DNA of 64,000 bases from positions 2,418,001-2,482,000 of the forward strand of contig NZ_JABBGH010000001.1 of NCBI RefSeq assembly GCF_012927305.1. The letters are read 5' to 3'. Shown here piece after piece: positions 30,928-39,843 of this stretch; position 1 is the stretch's first letter; each line of letters starts with the position of its first letter. Position numbers and translations under genes: made by a program. The stretch is from Hymenobacter polaris. Its GTDB lineage: Bacteria > Bacteroidota > Bacteroidia > Cytophagales > Hymenobacteraceae. The notes beneath the pieces were generated by a model. The model saw only the letters and a list, made by a program, of their open reading frames with translations, had not been told where the DNA came from and did not search any database.

Positions 30928-32397
30928 ATGGGCAACATCACCGGCTTCAAAGAATACCCGCGCACCGCGCCACCCAAGGCGGCCCCGACCGAGCGCGTGG
31001 CCCACTACCAGGAGTTTATCGGCCTCTACCCCGAGGGGCAGCTGCACCAGCAGGCGGCGCGGTGCATGAACTGCGGCATCCCATTCTGCCACTCGGGCTG
31101 CCCGCTGGGCAACATCATCCCCGAGTTCAACGAGGCGGTGTACCAGCAGGATTGGCGGGCGGCCTACGACATCCTCTCGGCTACCAACAACTTCCCCGAG
31201 TTTACCGGCCGCATCTGCCCCGCGCCCTGCGAGTCGGCCTGCGTGTTGAGCATCCACAGCGCCCCGGTGGCCATCGAGGAAATCGAGAAGCACATCATCG
31301 AGATTGCCTTCGAGAAGGGTTTCGTGCAGCCAACGGCGCCGGTGCTCAAAACCGGCAAAACCATTGCCGTGGTGGGCAGCGGCCCGGCCGGGCTGGCCGT
31401 GGCGGCTCAGCTCACTGAGGCCGGCCACACGGTCACGGTGTTCGAGCGCGACCCGCACCCTGGGGGCCTCATGCGCTACGGCGTGCCCGATTTCAAGCTG
31501 GAGAAGTGGGTGATTGAGCGCCGCATCTCCTTGCTCGAAGCCGCTGGCGTAACCTTCCGCTGCAACGTCGAAATCGGCCGCGACCTCTCGGCCGCCGAGC
31601 TGCGCGCCGGCTTCGACGCGGTAGTGCTGGCCGCCGGCGCCTCGGCCCCGCGCGAGCTGAAGCTGCCCGGCCACGAGCTGGGCGGCATCCACTACGCCAT
31701 GGAGTACCTCACGCAGCAAAACCGCCGCGTCAGCGACACGCCCATTGACTCGGAGCATATCCTGGCCGACGGGCTCGACGTGGTGGTAATCGGCAGCGGC
31801 GATACGGGCTCCGACTGCGTGGGCACCGCCAACCGCCAGCAGGCGCGCTCGGTGGCCCAGTTTGCCATGATGCACCAGCCCGGCGAGGAGCGCCCGGCCC
31901 ACACGCCCTGGCCGCTGTACCCCAATGTGTTCCGCACCAGCAGCTCGCACGAGGAGGGCTGCCAGCGCTACTGGGGCGTCAATACCAAGGCCTTCCTGGG
32001 CGACGAGCAAGGCCAGGTGCGCGCCCTGCTGGTAAGCGACATCACCTGGGAAACCGACGAGATGGGCCGCCGCGTCCGCTTCGAGGAAATCCCGAACTCC
32101 GACCGCGAGATGCCCTGCCAGCTGGTGCTGCTGGCCCTGGGCTTCACCGGCCCGGCCAACGCCGGCTTGCTTGGCCAACTCGGCGTGGGCCTCGACGCGC
32201 GCGGCAACGTGCACGCCCCCGAAACCACCTACCACACCAGCGTGCCCGGCGTGTTCGTGGCCGGCGACATGCGCCGCGGCCAGTCGCTAATAGTCTGGGC
32301 CATTTCCGAAGGCCGCGAGGCTGCCCGCCAGATTGACATATACCTGATGGGCAAAACCAACCTGCCCAGCAAGAACGGGCCGGGGATGCGGGGGTAA
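30928..32397 (+). CDS. gltD: glutamate synthase small subunit
   Basis: The 489-residue protein, read from [12 protein letters not shown] at 30928, is the beta subunit of NADPH-GOGAT. Two low-potential [4Fe-4S] cysteine groups appear at [17 protein letters not shown] (residues near 45-61) and CPAPCESAC (about 100). An FAD-binding Rossmann motif is [14 protein letters not shown] and an NADPH-binding one is [14 protein letters not shown]. It passes electrons from NADPH to the FMN site of GltB. A strong intrinsic terminator follows at 32421-32463. Confidence 0.97.
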   Translation: MGNITGFKEYPRTAPPKAAPTERVAHYQEFIGLYPEGQLHQQAARCMNCGIPFCHSGCPLGNIIPEFNEAVYQQDWRAAYDILSATNNFPEFTGRICPAPCESACVLSIHSAPVAIEEIEKHIIEIAFEKGFVQPTAPVLKTGKTIAVVGSGPAGLAVAAQLTEAGHTVTVFERDPHPGGLMRYGVPDFKLEKWVIERRISLLEAAGVTFRCNVEIGRDLSAAELRAGFDAVVLAAGASAPRELKLPGHELGGIHYAMEYLTQQNRRVSDTPIDSEHILADGLDVVVIGSGDTGSDCVGTANRQQARSVAQFAMMHQPGEERPAHTPWPLYPNVFRTSSSHEEGCQRYWGVNTKAFLGDEQGQVRALLVSDITWETDEMGRRVRFEEIPNSDREMPCQLVLLALGFTGPANAGLLGQLGVGLDARGNVHAPETTYHTSVPGVFVAGDMRRGQSLIVWAISEGREAARQIDIYLMGKTNLPSKNGPGMRG

Positions 32398-32420
32398 AGC
32401 TGGCTAGGGCCGTAACGGAA

Positions 32421-32463
32421 CCGCCCCGGTAGCTGGTGCTGCCGGGGCGGCTTTTTATTTTTT
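32421..32463 (+). terminator. intrinsic terminator after gltD
   Basis: A 9-base GC stem (CCGCCCCGG at 32421-32429, CCGGGGCGG at 32442-32450) with a 12-base loop is followed by a T-rich tract (CTTTTTATTTTTT). It ends gltD transcription and marks the left edge of the AT-rich DUF4062 gene, whose stop codon lies in the tract. Confidence 0.85.
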
Positions 32464-33628
32464 AAGATAATAGTTTGAGGGTTAATTTCTCAAACTCCAC
32501 ATTATATTCTTGTAAAGCTTGCTCATCTAATTCGACCTTTAGAGATAAACTAAGCTCAACTTTCTCATTAAGTTCTATAGATGATTTCGCATTAATTAAG
32601 TTATCCATAATTATTTTAGGAAACTCTCTTAAGCTAATCAATACTTTATTTGCTAGAGCAGCTAATTTTATTTTAACTTCTTCACAATAATCGGGAACAG
32701 ATGTGCAATTGGTATCGATAGACCATCTAAGTAATTCCTCATATATATTAGCATAAGTTTTAGCCACATAAAATAACCCATTTAAATCAGCGGGAACACC
32801 CGGTTCGTTCAAAAAATCAGCAAGTGCTCTGTTGACTAGACTTCCTAAAGATACAACTAGATTAGATATTGAATCTATTCGATTAGAAACCCAATCCATA
32901 ATTTCACTATTTGAACGAATCATGGATTTTATTCCGTAACGAATGCTATATTTATAATCATTGTATACATGCATTTTATTCTGCATTTCATCAAATAATA
33001 CTTGCGCAAAGAATATATACTCATATAAATCTTCCTTATCTACAAGTATTCTAATAGCATCGTCTGAAACGCCTAACCTGAATACACTTGGTATTCTCTG
33101 CTCATACTTTGCTCTTATCTTGAGACTATTTCTGAAAAGATAAGATAATTGAACTTTCAATATTGATACTATATCCTGAGCTTTTTCAAATTCAAATGTC
33201 CATAATTGTGAATCATTTCTGATTTCATTTATAAAATCAAATACCTTTGTAGAGTCTACAAATTTAGAAAAATTAGCATCTTTGTTTTCTTTATAAAAAT
33301 ATAATGCGCTTAACGTTTTTTTATCTACAAAAACGAAGATGGGTATTCGCTTTTGTTTTGCTGCTAAAAATTCTGAATTAGTGATAGATTTTCCTGTATC
33401 GACTAGACTACCGTATCTATTACCGACTATTAAAATCATTATATCAGCAGAGTCTCGAACAGCATTGATGCAATTCTTAATCGTATTTTCTTGCGGATTA
33501 ACAGGAAAGTTATCAAATTCTGACAGAACAGGATTGTGGCCAACACCGCCTATGAAGTCTGACATGTCAACCCTGATTTGCGATAAATCATAGCAAGTTG
33601 AGCTAACAAATATATTTAATTTGTTCAT
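32462..33628 (-). CDS. DUF4062-domain protein, AT-rich, probably acquired
   Basis: The 388-residue protein starts at [19 protein letters not shown] (ATG at 33628). Residues 1-100 match the DUF4062 domain: IFVSSTxxDL, then [17 protein letters not shown], and [15 protein letters not shown], a TIR/SLOG-like arrangement. The C-terminal 250 residues are mainly helical and I do not recognise them. DUF4062 domains are often found at the N-terminus of STAND NTPases and other genes linked to phage defence, but here it is alone with no NTPase. Codon use and GC content are unlike the flanking genes, with a sharp switch at about 33,710. It lies between gltD and an AraC gene. A defence role is inference. 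Confidence 0.75.
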   Translation of the reverse strand: MNKLNIFVSSTCYDLSQIRVDMSDFIGGVGHNPVLSEFDNFPVNPQENTIKNCINAVRDSADIMILIVGNRYGSLVDTGKSITNSEFLAAKQKRIPIFVFVDKKTLSALYFYKENKDANFSKFVDSTKVFDFINEIRNDSQLWTFEFEKAQDIVSILKVQLSYLFRNSLKIRAKYEQRIPSVFRLGVSDDAIRILVDKEDLYEYIFFAQVLFDEMQNKMHVYNDYKYSIRYGIKSMIRSNSEIMDWVSNRIDSISNLVVSLGSLVNRALADFLNEPGVPADLNGLFYVAKTYANIYEELLRWSIDTNCTSVPDYCEEVKIKLAALANKVLISLREFPKIIMDNLINAKSSIELNEKVELSLSLKVELDEQALQEYNVEFEKLTLKLLS

Positions 33629-33691
33629 AATCAAGTTATAGACACTTTGCAAGGTGAGTATTGAAGACACAAGGTACAATCAAGAACAATT

Positions 33692-33699
33692 TACCTTTG
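33692..33699 (+). promoter_or_regulatory. candidate Bacteroidota -7 box TACCTTTG
   Basis: The TAnnTTTG match at 33692-33699 lies 20 bases before the ATG of the AraC-family gene. No TTG at the expected -33 spacing is clear, so only the -7 box is proposed. The position, just outside the AT-rich DUF4062 gene, fits a promoter for the AraC gene. Confidence 0.45.
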
Positions 33700-33719
33700 A
33701 CTTCTTACAGCCTACCGCG

Positions 33720-34661
33720 ATGCCCGCCGCCACCTACCACGAGTACTTGGCCGAAGCCACGGCCGCCGAGACCGGCCGCCTGCTGCCCGCCGCCACGGCC
33801 GCCGAAACCGGGCAGTTCAACGTCTTCAACATCGCCGACCTGCTAGCCACCCGCGGCAGCCGGCCGCCGATGAGCTTTGGGCGGCGGCCGTTCTACAAGA
33901 TTAGCCTGATGCGGGGGCGCAGCCGGGTGGAGGTGGCCGACCGCACGGTGGAGGTAGCCGGGCCGGCGCTGTGGCTCGTGACCTCGCGGGTGCCTTACCG
34001 TTGGCACCCGCACGATGCCGAGCAAGTGGGCTGCTTCTGCGTGTTCACCGACGAGTTTCTGGTGCCCGTAAAGGGCAGCCTGGTGCCCGACGAGCTACCC
34101 GTTTTTCAGCCGGCCGCCTGCCCGGTGCTGCCGCTGGGCGAGGACGACTACGCGGCCGTAGCCGTCATTTTCGAGAAGATGACGCGGGAAATGACCTCGG
34201 GCTACGCCTACAAGCACGAGCTGCTACGGGCCTACCTGCTGGAGTTGATATTTCTAGCCCAAAAGCTACTGCCGCCTACCGCCGCCACCCTGGCCCCGCC
34301 CGCCGCGGCCCGGCTGGCGGCGCGGTTCACGGAACTGCTGGAGCGGCAGTTTCCGCTGGCCACGCCGGGGCAGGCGCTGGGCCTGCGCACAGCCCGCGAC
34401 TTCGCCGACGCGCTGGCCGTGCACGTCAACCACCTCAACCGGGTACTGAAGGACGCTACCGGCCGCACTACCACTGCCCTCATCGCCGTCCGCTTGGGCC
34501 AGGAGGCTCGGCAACTACTGCGCCACACCACCTGGACGGTCGCCGAAGTCGCCGATGGCCTGGGCTTCACCGATACAGCTCACTTCTGCCACTTCTTCAA
34601 GCGGCAGACGGGGTGCGCGCCGGGCGAGTACCGGGGCGGCGGAGTAGCAGTAAGCATCTGA
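33720..34661 (+). CDS. AraC-family transcriptional regulator
   Basis: The 313-residue protein is read from the ATG at 33720; an upstream GTG at 33654 would extend it into AT-rich promoter sequence. It has an N-terminal cupin-like effector region (FNVFNIADLLATRGSRPPMSFGRRPFYKISLM) and a C-terminal two-helix-turn-helix AraC domain (FADALAVHVNHLNRVLKDATGRTTTALIAVRLG, then WTVAEVADGLGFTDTAHFCHFFKRQTG). Regulators of this kind often control an adjacent oxidoreductase gene, and an SDR-type gene lies 240 bases downstream. The repeat copy begins on the very next base after its stop codon. Confidence 0.9.
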   Translation: MPAATYHEYLAEATAAETGRLLPAATAAETGQFNVFNIADLLATRGSRPPMSFGRRPFYKISLMRGRSRVEVADRTVEVAGPALWLVTSRVPYRWHPHDAEQVGCFCVFTDEFLVPVKGSLVPDELPVFQPAACPVLPLGEDDYAAVAVIFEKMTREMTSGYAYKHELLRAYLLELIFLAQKLLPPTAATLAPPAAARLAARFTELLERQFPLATPGQALGLRTARDFADALAVHVNHLNRVLKDATGRTTTALIAVRLGQEARQLLRHTTWTVAEVADGLGFTDTAHFCHFFKRQTGCAPGEYRGGGVAVSI

Positions 34662-34786
34662 ACCTAAAAGGCCGGTCATGCTGCGCGCAGCCGAAGCATC
34701 TCTACCCCAGCACTAACTTCTGACATTAGGATTACTTGCGCGGTAGAGATGCTTCGGCTGCGCGCAGCATGACCGGCCTTTTAGGT
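34662..34786. repeat. REP-like inverted repeat, copy 5
   Basis: The arms 34662-34706 and 34742-34786 are 45 bases and match exactly, with a 35-base loop. This copy carries variants such as CTGCGCGCAGCC in place of CTGAGCGCAGCC, and the same change is mirrored in the other arm. It starts at the base after the AraC stop. Confidence 0.92.
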
Positions 34787-34901
34787 GTGCTGAGGCTGTC
34801 TGTTTGATTTATACAGCAAACGCTTTGCCTTGCGCAACGCCACCAGCCGTCACTCGCCGGACCTTTGCCGGGGTAATCACTCACCTTTTCCCCAGACTAC
34901 T

Positions 34902-35771
34902 ATGAAAGTTTTCGTAACCGGCGCGTCGGGCTTTGTGGGCTCGGCCGTGGTGCAGGAATTATTGAAAGCCGGCCACCAGGTGCGCGGGCTGGCCCGCTCC
35001 GACGAGGCGGCTCAGGCGATTGAGGCGGCAGGTGCCGAGGTGTTTCGCGGCTCCATCGACGACCCGGACAGCCTGACTCGGGGCGCTACTGGCGTGGATG
35101 GCGTCATTCACACGGCTTATAACCACGATTTCTCGCAGTACGAGAAGGCTGGCCAAACGGAGGCGCAGGCTATTGCGGCGCTGGGCAAGGCACTGGCTGG
35201 CAGCAACAAGCCGCTGGTGACAACGTCTGGTCTGGCGGGCCTGGCCAACGGCCGCGAAACCGACGAGTCTACCTCCAGCATACGCCCCTCCGAGCCGGCC
35301 ACGCTGGCGCTGGTGCCGCAGGGCGTGCGGGCCATGGTAATGCGCCTGGCTTCCTCCGTGCACGACGCCGGTGACCACGGCTTCGTGCCCTACCTCATTC
35401 AGGTAGCCCGCGAGAAAGGCAAAGCGGCTTACATCGGCGACGGGCAGAACTGCTGGGCCGCCGTGCACCGCCTCGACGCGGCCCACCTCTACCGGCTGGC
35501 GCTGGAGCAGGGCGAGGCCGGCAGCCGCTACCACGGCGTAGGCGAAGCGGGCATTCCGTTCCGCGAGATTGCCGAGGAAATCGGCCGCCGCCTCCGCGTG
35601 CCGGTGGTATCCATCACGGCCGAGGAAGCCCCCGTGCACCTCGGCTGGATGGCCCGCTTCGCAGGACTGAACCTAACCGGCAGCAGCGCGCTGACGCAGC
35701 AGCGCCTGGGCTGGCAGCCGACGCACATGGGGCTGCTGGCCGATATGGATGCGAATTATTTTGGGGGATAG
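34902..35771 (+). CDS. NAD(P)-dependent SDR-type epimerase/dehydratase family protein
   Basis: The 289-residue protein starts at MKVFVTGASGFVGSAVVQELL (ATG 34902), a Rossmann GxxGxxG motif. The active-site region is atypical: the extended SDR YxxxK is not obvious, and TSGLAGLAN takes the place of the Ser strand. This fits the atypical SDR class of NAD-dependent epimerases (NmrA- or ycf39-like). Substrate unknown. An AraC regulator precedes it, with the REP-like repeat between; regulation by that protein is plausible but not shown. The inverted repeat at 35793 follows. Confidence 0.82.
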   Translation: MKVFVTGASGFVGSAVVQELLKAGHQVRGLARSDEAAQAIEAAGAEVFRGSIDDPDSLTRGATGVDGVIHTAYNHDFSQYEKAGQTEAQAIAALGKALAGSNKPLVTTSGLAGLANGRETDESTSSIRPSEPATLALVPQGVRAMVMRLASSVHDAGDHGFVPYLIQVAREKGKAAYIGDGQNCWAAVHRLDAAHLYRLALEQGEAGSRYHGVGEAGIPFREIAEEIGRRLRVPVVSITAEEAPVHLGWMARFAGLNLTGSSALTQQRLGWQPTHMGLLADMDANYFGG

Positions 35772-35792
35772 GCTTCGGTGTATTACGCCCGG

Positions 35793-35860
35793 CGAGGCTA
35801 GGGAGTGCTACTAGTGCGGGTGAGGTGCCCCACCCGCACTAGTAGCACTCCCTAGCCTCG
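35793..35860. repeat. 30-base perfect inverted repeat at a convergent gene end
   Basis: The arms 35793-35822 and 35831-35860 are exact complements with an 8-base loop (AGGTGCCC). The TAG stop of the minus-strand TMEM175-like gene (35852-35854) is inside the right arm, and the SDR gene ends 21 bases before the left arm. There is no T-tract, so it may act as a transcript-end stabiliser or a factor-dependent terminator. Confidence 0.88.
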
Positions 35861-36520
35861 CGGGTCGGGGATGAGGTCCGTGCGCCCGCGCCGCCGCTGC
35901 CGGGCGCGGCGGCGGCCGTAGAATATCCACACAATCAGCATAGTAGGTATTTTAAGAAAAAGCAGCACGAAGGCCAGCGCCGGGCTCAGGAAGGCCACAC
36001 CGACGGCCACGGCAGCGTTGAGCATCTCCAGGTTGCAGTACGCGCGCAGATAGTAGCTGGTGAGGCGCGAGAGGGCCTGCGGCTTGAGCAGCGCCGGGCG
36101 CGCCACCACGTAGTCCCAGATAAAGTTCTGCAACACGGCGATAACCAGCGTATTGAGACAGTAGAGCAGCATGGCCGGCTTATCGGTAAAGTAGCTGCTG
36201 ACGAGCGTGGTGGTGAAGGGCAGCAGCACGATAAACAGCAGCCAGCCCACATTGAGGCCCAGTAGCCGGTCGTCGGCGTGGCGCAGGTAAATGCAGAAGC
36301 GGTAGTGCATGCGCCAGAAGCCGGCGATGTTGATGAACGAGAGCAGAAACGCTGCAAACGTGCGCCACTGTGCGCCTACGTCGGCCCAGTGCAGGTGCTC
36401 GGGGCCGGGGCGCGGCAGGCGCAGGTCGAGGGCCAGCAGGGTAATGGCGATGGCCACCACGGCGTCGGAAAAGAACACCAGGCGGTCGAGCTGCAAGTCT
36501 TTTTCTTCTTTTACTTCCAT
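35852..36520 (-). CDS. TMEM175-like (DUF1211) integral membrane channel protein
   Basis: The 222-residue protein begins with RLVFFSDAVVAIAITLLALDLRLP, the hallmark FSD motif of the TMEM175 potassium channel family, where the first helix lines the pore. Six hydrophobic helices follow (FAAFLLSFINIAGFW, VGWLLFIVLLPFTTTLVSS, MLLYCLNTLVIAVLQNF and others). Bacterial members are K+ leak channels formed as tetramers of one such repeat. The stop codon lies within the perfect inverted repeat at 35793-35860. It begins 6 bases after the DUF4261 gene on the same strand, so the two are likely translated from one transcript. Confidence 0.88.
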   Translation of the reverse strand: MEVKEEKDLQLDRLVFFSDAVVAIAITLLALDLRLPRPGPEHLHWADVGAQWRTFAAFLLSFINIAGFWRMHYRFCIYLRHADDRLLGLNVGWLLFIVLLPFTTTLVSSYFTDKPAMLLYCLNTLVIAVLQNFIWDYVVARPALLKPQALSRLTSYYLRAYCNLEMLNAAVAVGVAFLSPALAFVLLFLKIPTMLIVWIFYGRRRARQRRRGRTDLIPDPRG

Positions 36521-36526
36521 CAGCAG

Positions 36527-37381
36527 TTAGTCGGGCTGGATGTTGAGCACCATACGCTCGGGGCCTACTAGAGCCATCTCCCGGTCGCACACCCAGCGCG
36601 AACCCGGCTCCAAGCCGGCAATGGTATTACCGTTAGCGATGATGTCGCCGTGCTGAAAGAGGTAGTAGGCGTAGTTCCACAGCAGGCCCGCCACGGCCGA
36701 AGGGTCGAAGCCGATGGTATGTACCTGCACATCGGGTAAGCCCAGCGCGTGCAGGCCTAGGGTATCCAGCACTGTTTCGGCAGGCTGCCCGTTGCTGATG
36801 TTGAAGAGCCGCACCTGTACCAGGGCCGCCAGCGGCTGCTTATCCGGGCCCGTCCACTGCTGCACCAGGGCCGCCGGCTGCAACAGCTTCTGCGAGGTTT
36901 GGGCATACACCACCTGCGGCCGGGTAGCCTGAATGACGGCAACCACGAAGTTCATAAACAGCTCGGTACGAATTGGGTACGCCAGCGGGCGTGACAGTAA
37001 ATCGACAAGCAGCAGTTCGTAGCGGCAGCTTTCGGCGGTGGCGGCCGCCTCGGGCCAGTCCCAGTTCTGCTGCAACGCCTCGGGCGCGATGACGACGCCG
37101 GGTGCCGAGTCGTCGGGCTGCATGATGGTACATTGCGCGGGCAGGCGGCCGTCGGTAAACTCAACCTCCACTTCGGGGAAGAAGAATAGTAGCGGGCCCT
37201 CGCCCGGCGGCGGCTCGACGCGCGGGTAAGTGCGGCGCAGCGCCGCCAGGATGGCCTGGGCATCAACCACCGGCTTTTCCGTGAATAGTAGCTTGAGGCT
37301 AAGCAAGCTGGGCGCGTTGAAGAGCGGCTCCTCGGGCTCGGGCTCAGGAGGGGTTGGTCGGAAGCGGTCCAAAAATCCCAT
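36527..37381 (-). CDS. DUF4261-domain protein
   Basis: The 284-residue protein starts at MGFLDRFRPTPPEPEPEEP (ATG 37381), with a Pro/Glu-rich linker before the domain. It matches DUF4261 in layout: SLKLLFTEKPVVDAQAILAAL near 35, the acidic FFFPEVEVEFTDG, a WPEAAATAE region and a C-terminal GLPDVQVHTIGFDPSAVAGLLW. The function of this family is unknown. It is soluble and probably cytoplasmic. It is followed after 6 bases by the TMEM175-like gene, so a link with that channel is possible. Confidence 0.8.
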   Translation of the reverse strand: MGFLDRFRPTPPEPEPEEPLFNAPSLLSLKLLFTEKPVVDAQAILAALRRTYPRVEPPPGEGPLLFFFPEVEVEFTDGRLPAQCTIMQPDDSAPGVVIAPEALQQNWDWPEAAATAESCRYELLLVDLLSRPLAYPIRTELFMNFVVAVIQATRPQVVYAQTSQKLLQPAALVQQWTGPDKQPLAALVQVRLFNISNGQPAETVLDTLGLHALGLPDVQVHTIGFDPSAVAGLLWNYAYYLFQHGDIIANGNTIAGLEPGSRWVCDREMALVGPERMVLNIQPD

Positions 37382-37555
37382 TACCGGTGGCGGGGCGTTG
37401 CGGCTGCGCATGCGGCTGGCAGCCATTGCCCGCGCAATAGTAAGGGTCAGTCGCCCACAAGTTTGGCCGCGTCCAGCGCTGCCTGCCCCTAGGGCCGCTT
37501 GCGCCGCAAAGTGAGCCTACCTGCTTGCCCCATCCCTCGCTGGCCTTGCGCTGCC

Positions 37556-38383
37556 TCACAACTGCTTGCTTAGCAGCAGGCCGCTGTAGGCGTAGCCGTT
37601 CACGTTCACGCCCTGCAGCGGCAGCAGCGACACGCCGTGGCGGCCAGCCACCTTGTGCAGCTGCGGCACCACTACGCCGCAAGTGGCCCCTAGGGCATAG
37701 CCCACAATATTGTCGGAGAGGAAGTGCTTGCCGGCTTCGATGCGGGTGAAAGCCACGGCCGCTGGCAGTAGCGCCGCGCCGGCCCATACGTAAGGCTCGG
37801 CCCGCGAGCCGGGGTGGAAATCGTGGAATACCTTGGCGGCGAAGAAGGTAGCGGCGGCCGTGTGCGCCGTGTGGCCGGCAAAGAATGCGTTGGTAGCGAT
37901 GTGGCCGTTGCGCAGGTCGCCCCCCTCGGGGCCGTAGAGGTAGGGCCGGTAGCGCGGAATATTGCCGATGGACGTGAGGAACAGCGCATCGGCGGCGGCC
38001 AGCGACTCGATGTAGAGCACCACTACCTGCCCGTAGTGGCTGCGCACGGCCGGGTTCAGGGCCAGCAGGCCGGGCACGAGCACAAGCGAGGGGTAGCACA
38101 GCAAGTCGCCGGCCGTTTGGTAATTCGTGCTGTAGTAGCCCGCCGAAAACCGGTCGAATGCCGGAATGTCGTTCTTGTTGAGCGCGGCCAGCTCGGTGTT
38201 GGTGAGGCCGTTGCGCTGCATGGAGCGGTACAGCCCGAAGCCGCTGGCCGCCGCCTCCACGGCGATAATGGGCGCCTCCACAGCAACGCGCGTGTGGTAG
38301 GGCGAGGGTGCCTGCTGGGCCGCGGCCGGCAAGCCGGCGGCGCCTAGGGCCCCGGCTAGGACCAACGAAACGAACTGCTTCAT
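37556..38383 (-). CDS. PAP2-superfamily phosphatase-like exported protein
   Basis: The 275-residue protein starts at MKQFVSLVLAGALGAAGLPAAAQ, a signal peptide, at 38383. The PAP2 catalytic region is visible as FFAGHTAHTAAATFFAA (the usual PSGH has become FAGH) and RIEAGKHFLSDNIVGYALG, matching SRxxxxxHxxxD only partly. Several hydrophobic helices follow. Family members dephosphorylate lipid phosphates or undecaprenyl pyrophosphate in the periplasm. The altered motif 2 leaves catalysis uncertain. It ends with two CCTAGG motifs around the stop region and 5' end. The next gene upstream is ureD. Confidence 0.8.
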   Translation of the reverse strand: MKQFVSLVLAGALGAAGLPAAAQQAPSPYHTRVAVEAPIIAVEAAASGFGLYRSMQRNGLTNTELAALNKNDIPAFDRFSAGYYSTNYQTAGDLLCYPSLVLVPGLLALNPAVRSHYGQVVVLYIESLAAADALFLTSIGNIPRYRPYLYGPEGGDLRNGHIATNAFFAGHTAHTAAATFFAAKVFHDFHPGSRAEPYVWAGAALLPAAVAFTRIEAGKHFLSDNIVGYALGATCGVVVPQLHKVAGRHGVSLLPLQGVNVNGYAYSGLLLSKQL

Positions 38384-38444
38384 AACTTGTTGCAAAGCAC
38401 CTGAAACGCAGCCGCCGCCGCGATGGTTGGCCCCGGCCGTCGCG

Positions 38445-39317
38445 CTAGTATTTGCGCCCTAGGGGGTCGAAGCCGAGCAGGCCGGGCGCGGCCAGCGCGG
38501 CCCCCACAGCCTGATATACCGGTTGTAGGGCCAAGCGCGACGTGCCCACGGCCCGCACCACCAGCACGTTCTCGCGGGCCTGGGCCACGCTCACCACGCA
38601 GGGCCGCCCCCCTAGGGTGGCGTGCAGGGCGGTTTGGCCGGGCGGGGGCAGTTGGCGCAGCCCGGCCGCCAGGGCCGCGAAGGCCGCGCCGCCGGGCGGC
38701 CCCACTAGGTAGAGGGTCAGGGCCGAATGATAGGGCCCGAAGCTGGCCTGCGAGGTAAGCAGGTGCTCGGCCGGGCGCAGGGCTAGGCGGTCGAGCAGCA
38801 CCAGGCGGCCGGCCACGCGCACACGCAACTCGGTGCTGAAATCGGTGAAAGCGAATTTTTCGCCCGCGTCGGTGCGGCCGGCGTGAAACCAGTCGGCCAG
38901 CAGCAAGGTGGCGCCGGGGTGCAGGTGCCAGTGCTGGGTTTGGTGGTAGCGGCTGGCGGCCTGGGGCACCAGCGGGTCGGGTAGTACTACGGCCAGGGCA
39001 TCTTCGGCCACGTGGCCCTCAATGTGCTGCTCGGCCCGGCGGCCGTCTATCGACTTGTAGATGCGCGTGTTGGCCTGGGTGGTGAGCAGCAGGCGCGCCC
39101 CCTCCCCCACTTCGGCCCGCAGGCGCGGGCAGTCGCCGGCCAGCAGGCCGCCGCCGTAGCTGGCCAGCACCAAGTGGCAGGCCGGCCCAGCGTGGGCGGC
39201 CGGGTTGATGATTTTGAGTGGCTGCACGCTACGGCTCGCCACCAGCCGCGACCGCCCTCGCACCTGAGCCACGGTGAGCAGGCTCCAAGCGGGGGCTAGG
39301 GGGTCGGGTGCGGTCAT
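38445..39317 (-). CDS. ureD: urease accessory protein UreD (UreH)
   Basis: The 290-residue protein is a UreD: VRGRSRLVASRSVQPLKIINP at the N-terminus, YGGGLLAGDCPRLRAEVGEGARLLLTTQANTRIYKS in the central beta-helix, and FTDFSTELRVRVAGRLVLLDRLALRP at 125-170. UreD binds urease first and guides nickel from UreG. It lies 13 kb from ureF/ureG and on the opposite strand, so the accessory set is split. No urease structural genes are in the window. A -7 box and a small gene follow to the right. Confidence 0.93.
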   Translation of the reverse strand: MTAPDPLAPAWSLLTVAQVRGRSRLVASRSVQPLKIINPAAHAGPACHLVLASYGGGLLAGDCPRLRAEVGEGARLLLTTQANTRIYKSIDGRRAEQHIEGHVAEDALAVVLPDPLVPQAASRYHQTQHWHLHPGATLLLADWFHAGRTDAGEKFAFTDFSTELRVRVAGRLVLLDRLALRPAEHLLTSQASFGPYHSALTLYLVGPPGGAAFAALAAGLRQLPPPGQTALHATLGGRPCVVSVAQARENVLVVRAVGTSRLALQPVYQAVGAALAAPGLLGFDPLGRKY

Positions 39318-39613
39318 GGAGCAGGTGAGGTAAGGCGCTGGCTGAGCGGCGGGTACTGGGTTAGCGCCGGCTTGGGTTTCGCGCTGCGCTGGCGGGTGTT
39401 AGCTGCCCTAGGGGCCGGCGGTAGCAGAAATCAGGGGCTTCGTGCAGCAGCGCTCCGTTGCCTGGCAGCCCGCTGCTGGCGAGCCATTGCAACGAGCTAC
39501 CGGGCAAAAACCCTGCTTCGGCTAAGAAATCCTTGAATTAAGCCAATAAAAATGCTGCGCTGGCGAGGCTAAGGTAGCTTTGTAAAATTTTTTATGCACC
39601 CACAATTACATTT
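39318..39613. other. 296-base gap upstream of the small membrane gene
   Basis: Apart from one CCCTAGGG (39406 region) and a candidate -7 box at 39575-39582, I see no features. Its codon-like composition suggests no gene. It separates ureD (minus) and the small gene (plus) divergently, so it should contain both promoters. Confidence 0.5.
39575..39582 (+). promoter_or_regulatory. candidate Bacteroidota -7 box TAGCTTTG
   Basis: A TAnnTTTG match lies 31 bases before the ATG of the small membrane gene, after an AT-rich patch. It supports that the small gene is transcribed. A -33 TTG at the right distance is not clear. Confidence 0.5.
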
Positions 39614-39775
39614 ATGAATGCCTCGCCTCATTTTCGCTACTACCTGGTTTTGGTGCTGCTAGTGCTGCTGGGCTTAGCCATCCGCGTGCAAAACGGCGCC
39701 GACGTGACCAGCGCGCCTAGCCCAGCCACCGCTACCGCCGACAGCCCAGCCCTTACCCTGGCCAAAACCAGGTAG
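39614..39775 (+). CDS. small single-pass membrane protein
   Basis: This 53-residue protein, starting MNASPHFRYY, contains one long hydrophobic segment, LVLVLLVLLGLAI (residues 11-23), followed by a short polar tail (VQNGADVTSAPSPATATADS). It has an upstream Bacteroidota-type -7 box and good start context, and lies in a gap between ureD and mltG. It is too short for confident assignment; it could be a membrane-tethered peptide or a spurious reading. No family is recognised. Confidence 0.5.
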   Translation: MNASPHFRYYLVLVLLVLLGLAIRVQNGADVTSAPSPATATADSPALTLAKTR

Positions 39776-39843
39776 CCGGCTCCCTAGGGTAGCGCACGGG
39801 GCAAAAGCCTTGGCCCTGGCGGGGCCGGCCCCTACCCGCCAGC

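Noticed and set aside
30856..32235. 459-codon minus-strand frame antisense to gltD
   Set aside because: Antisense shadow with repeat-like composition; gltD is fully supported.
32462..33628. DUF4062 gene as part of a toxin-antitoxin pair or multi-gene defence island
   Set aside because: No partner gene next to it; neighbours are gltD and an AraC gene with normal composition.
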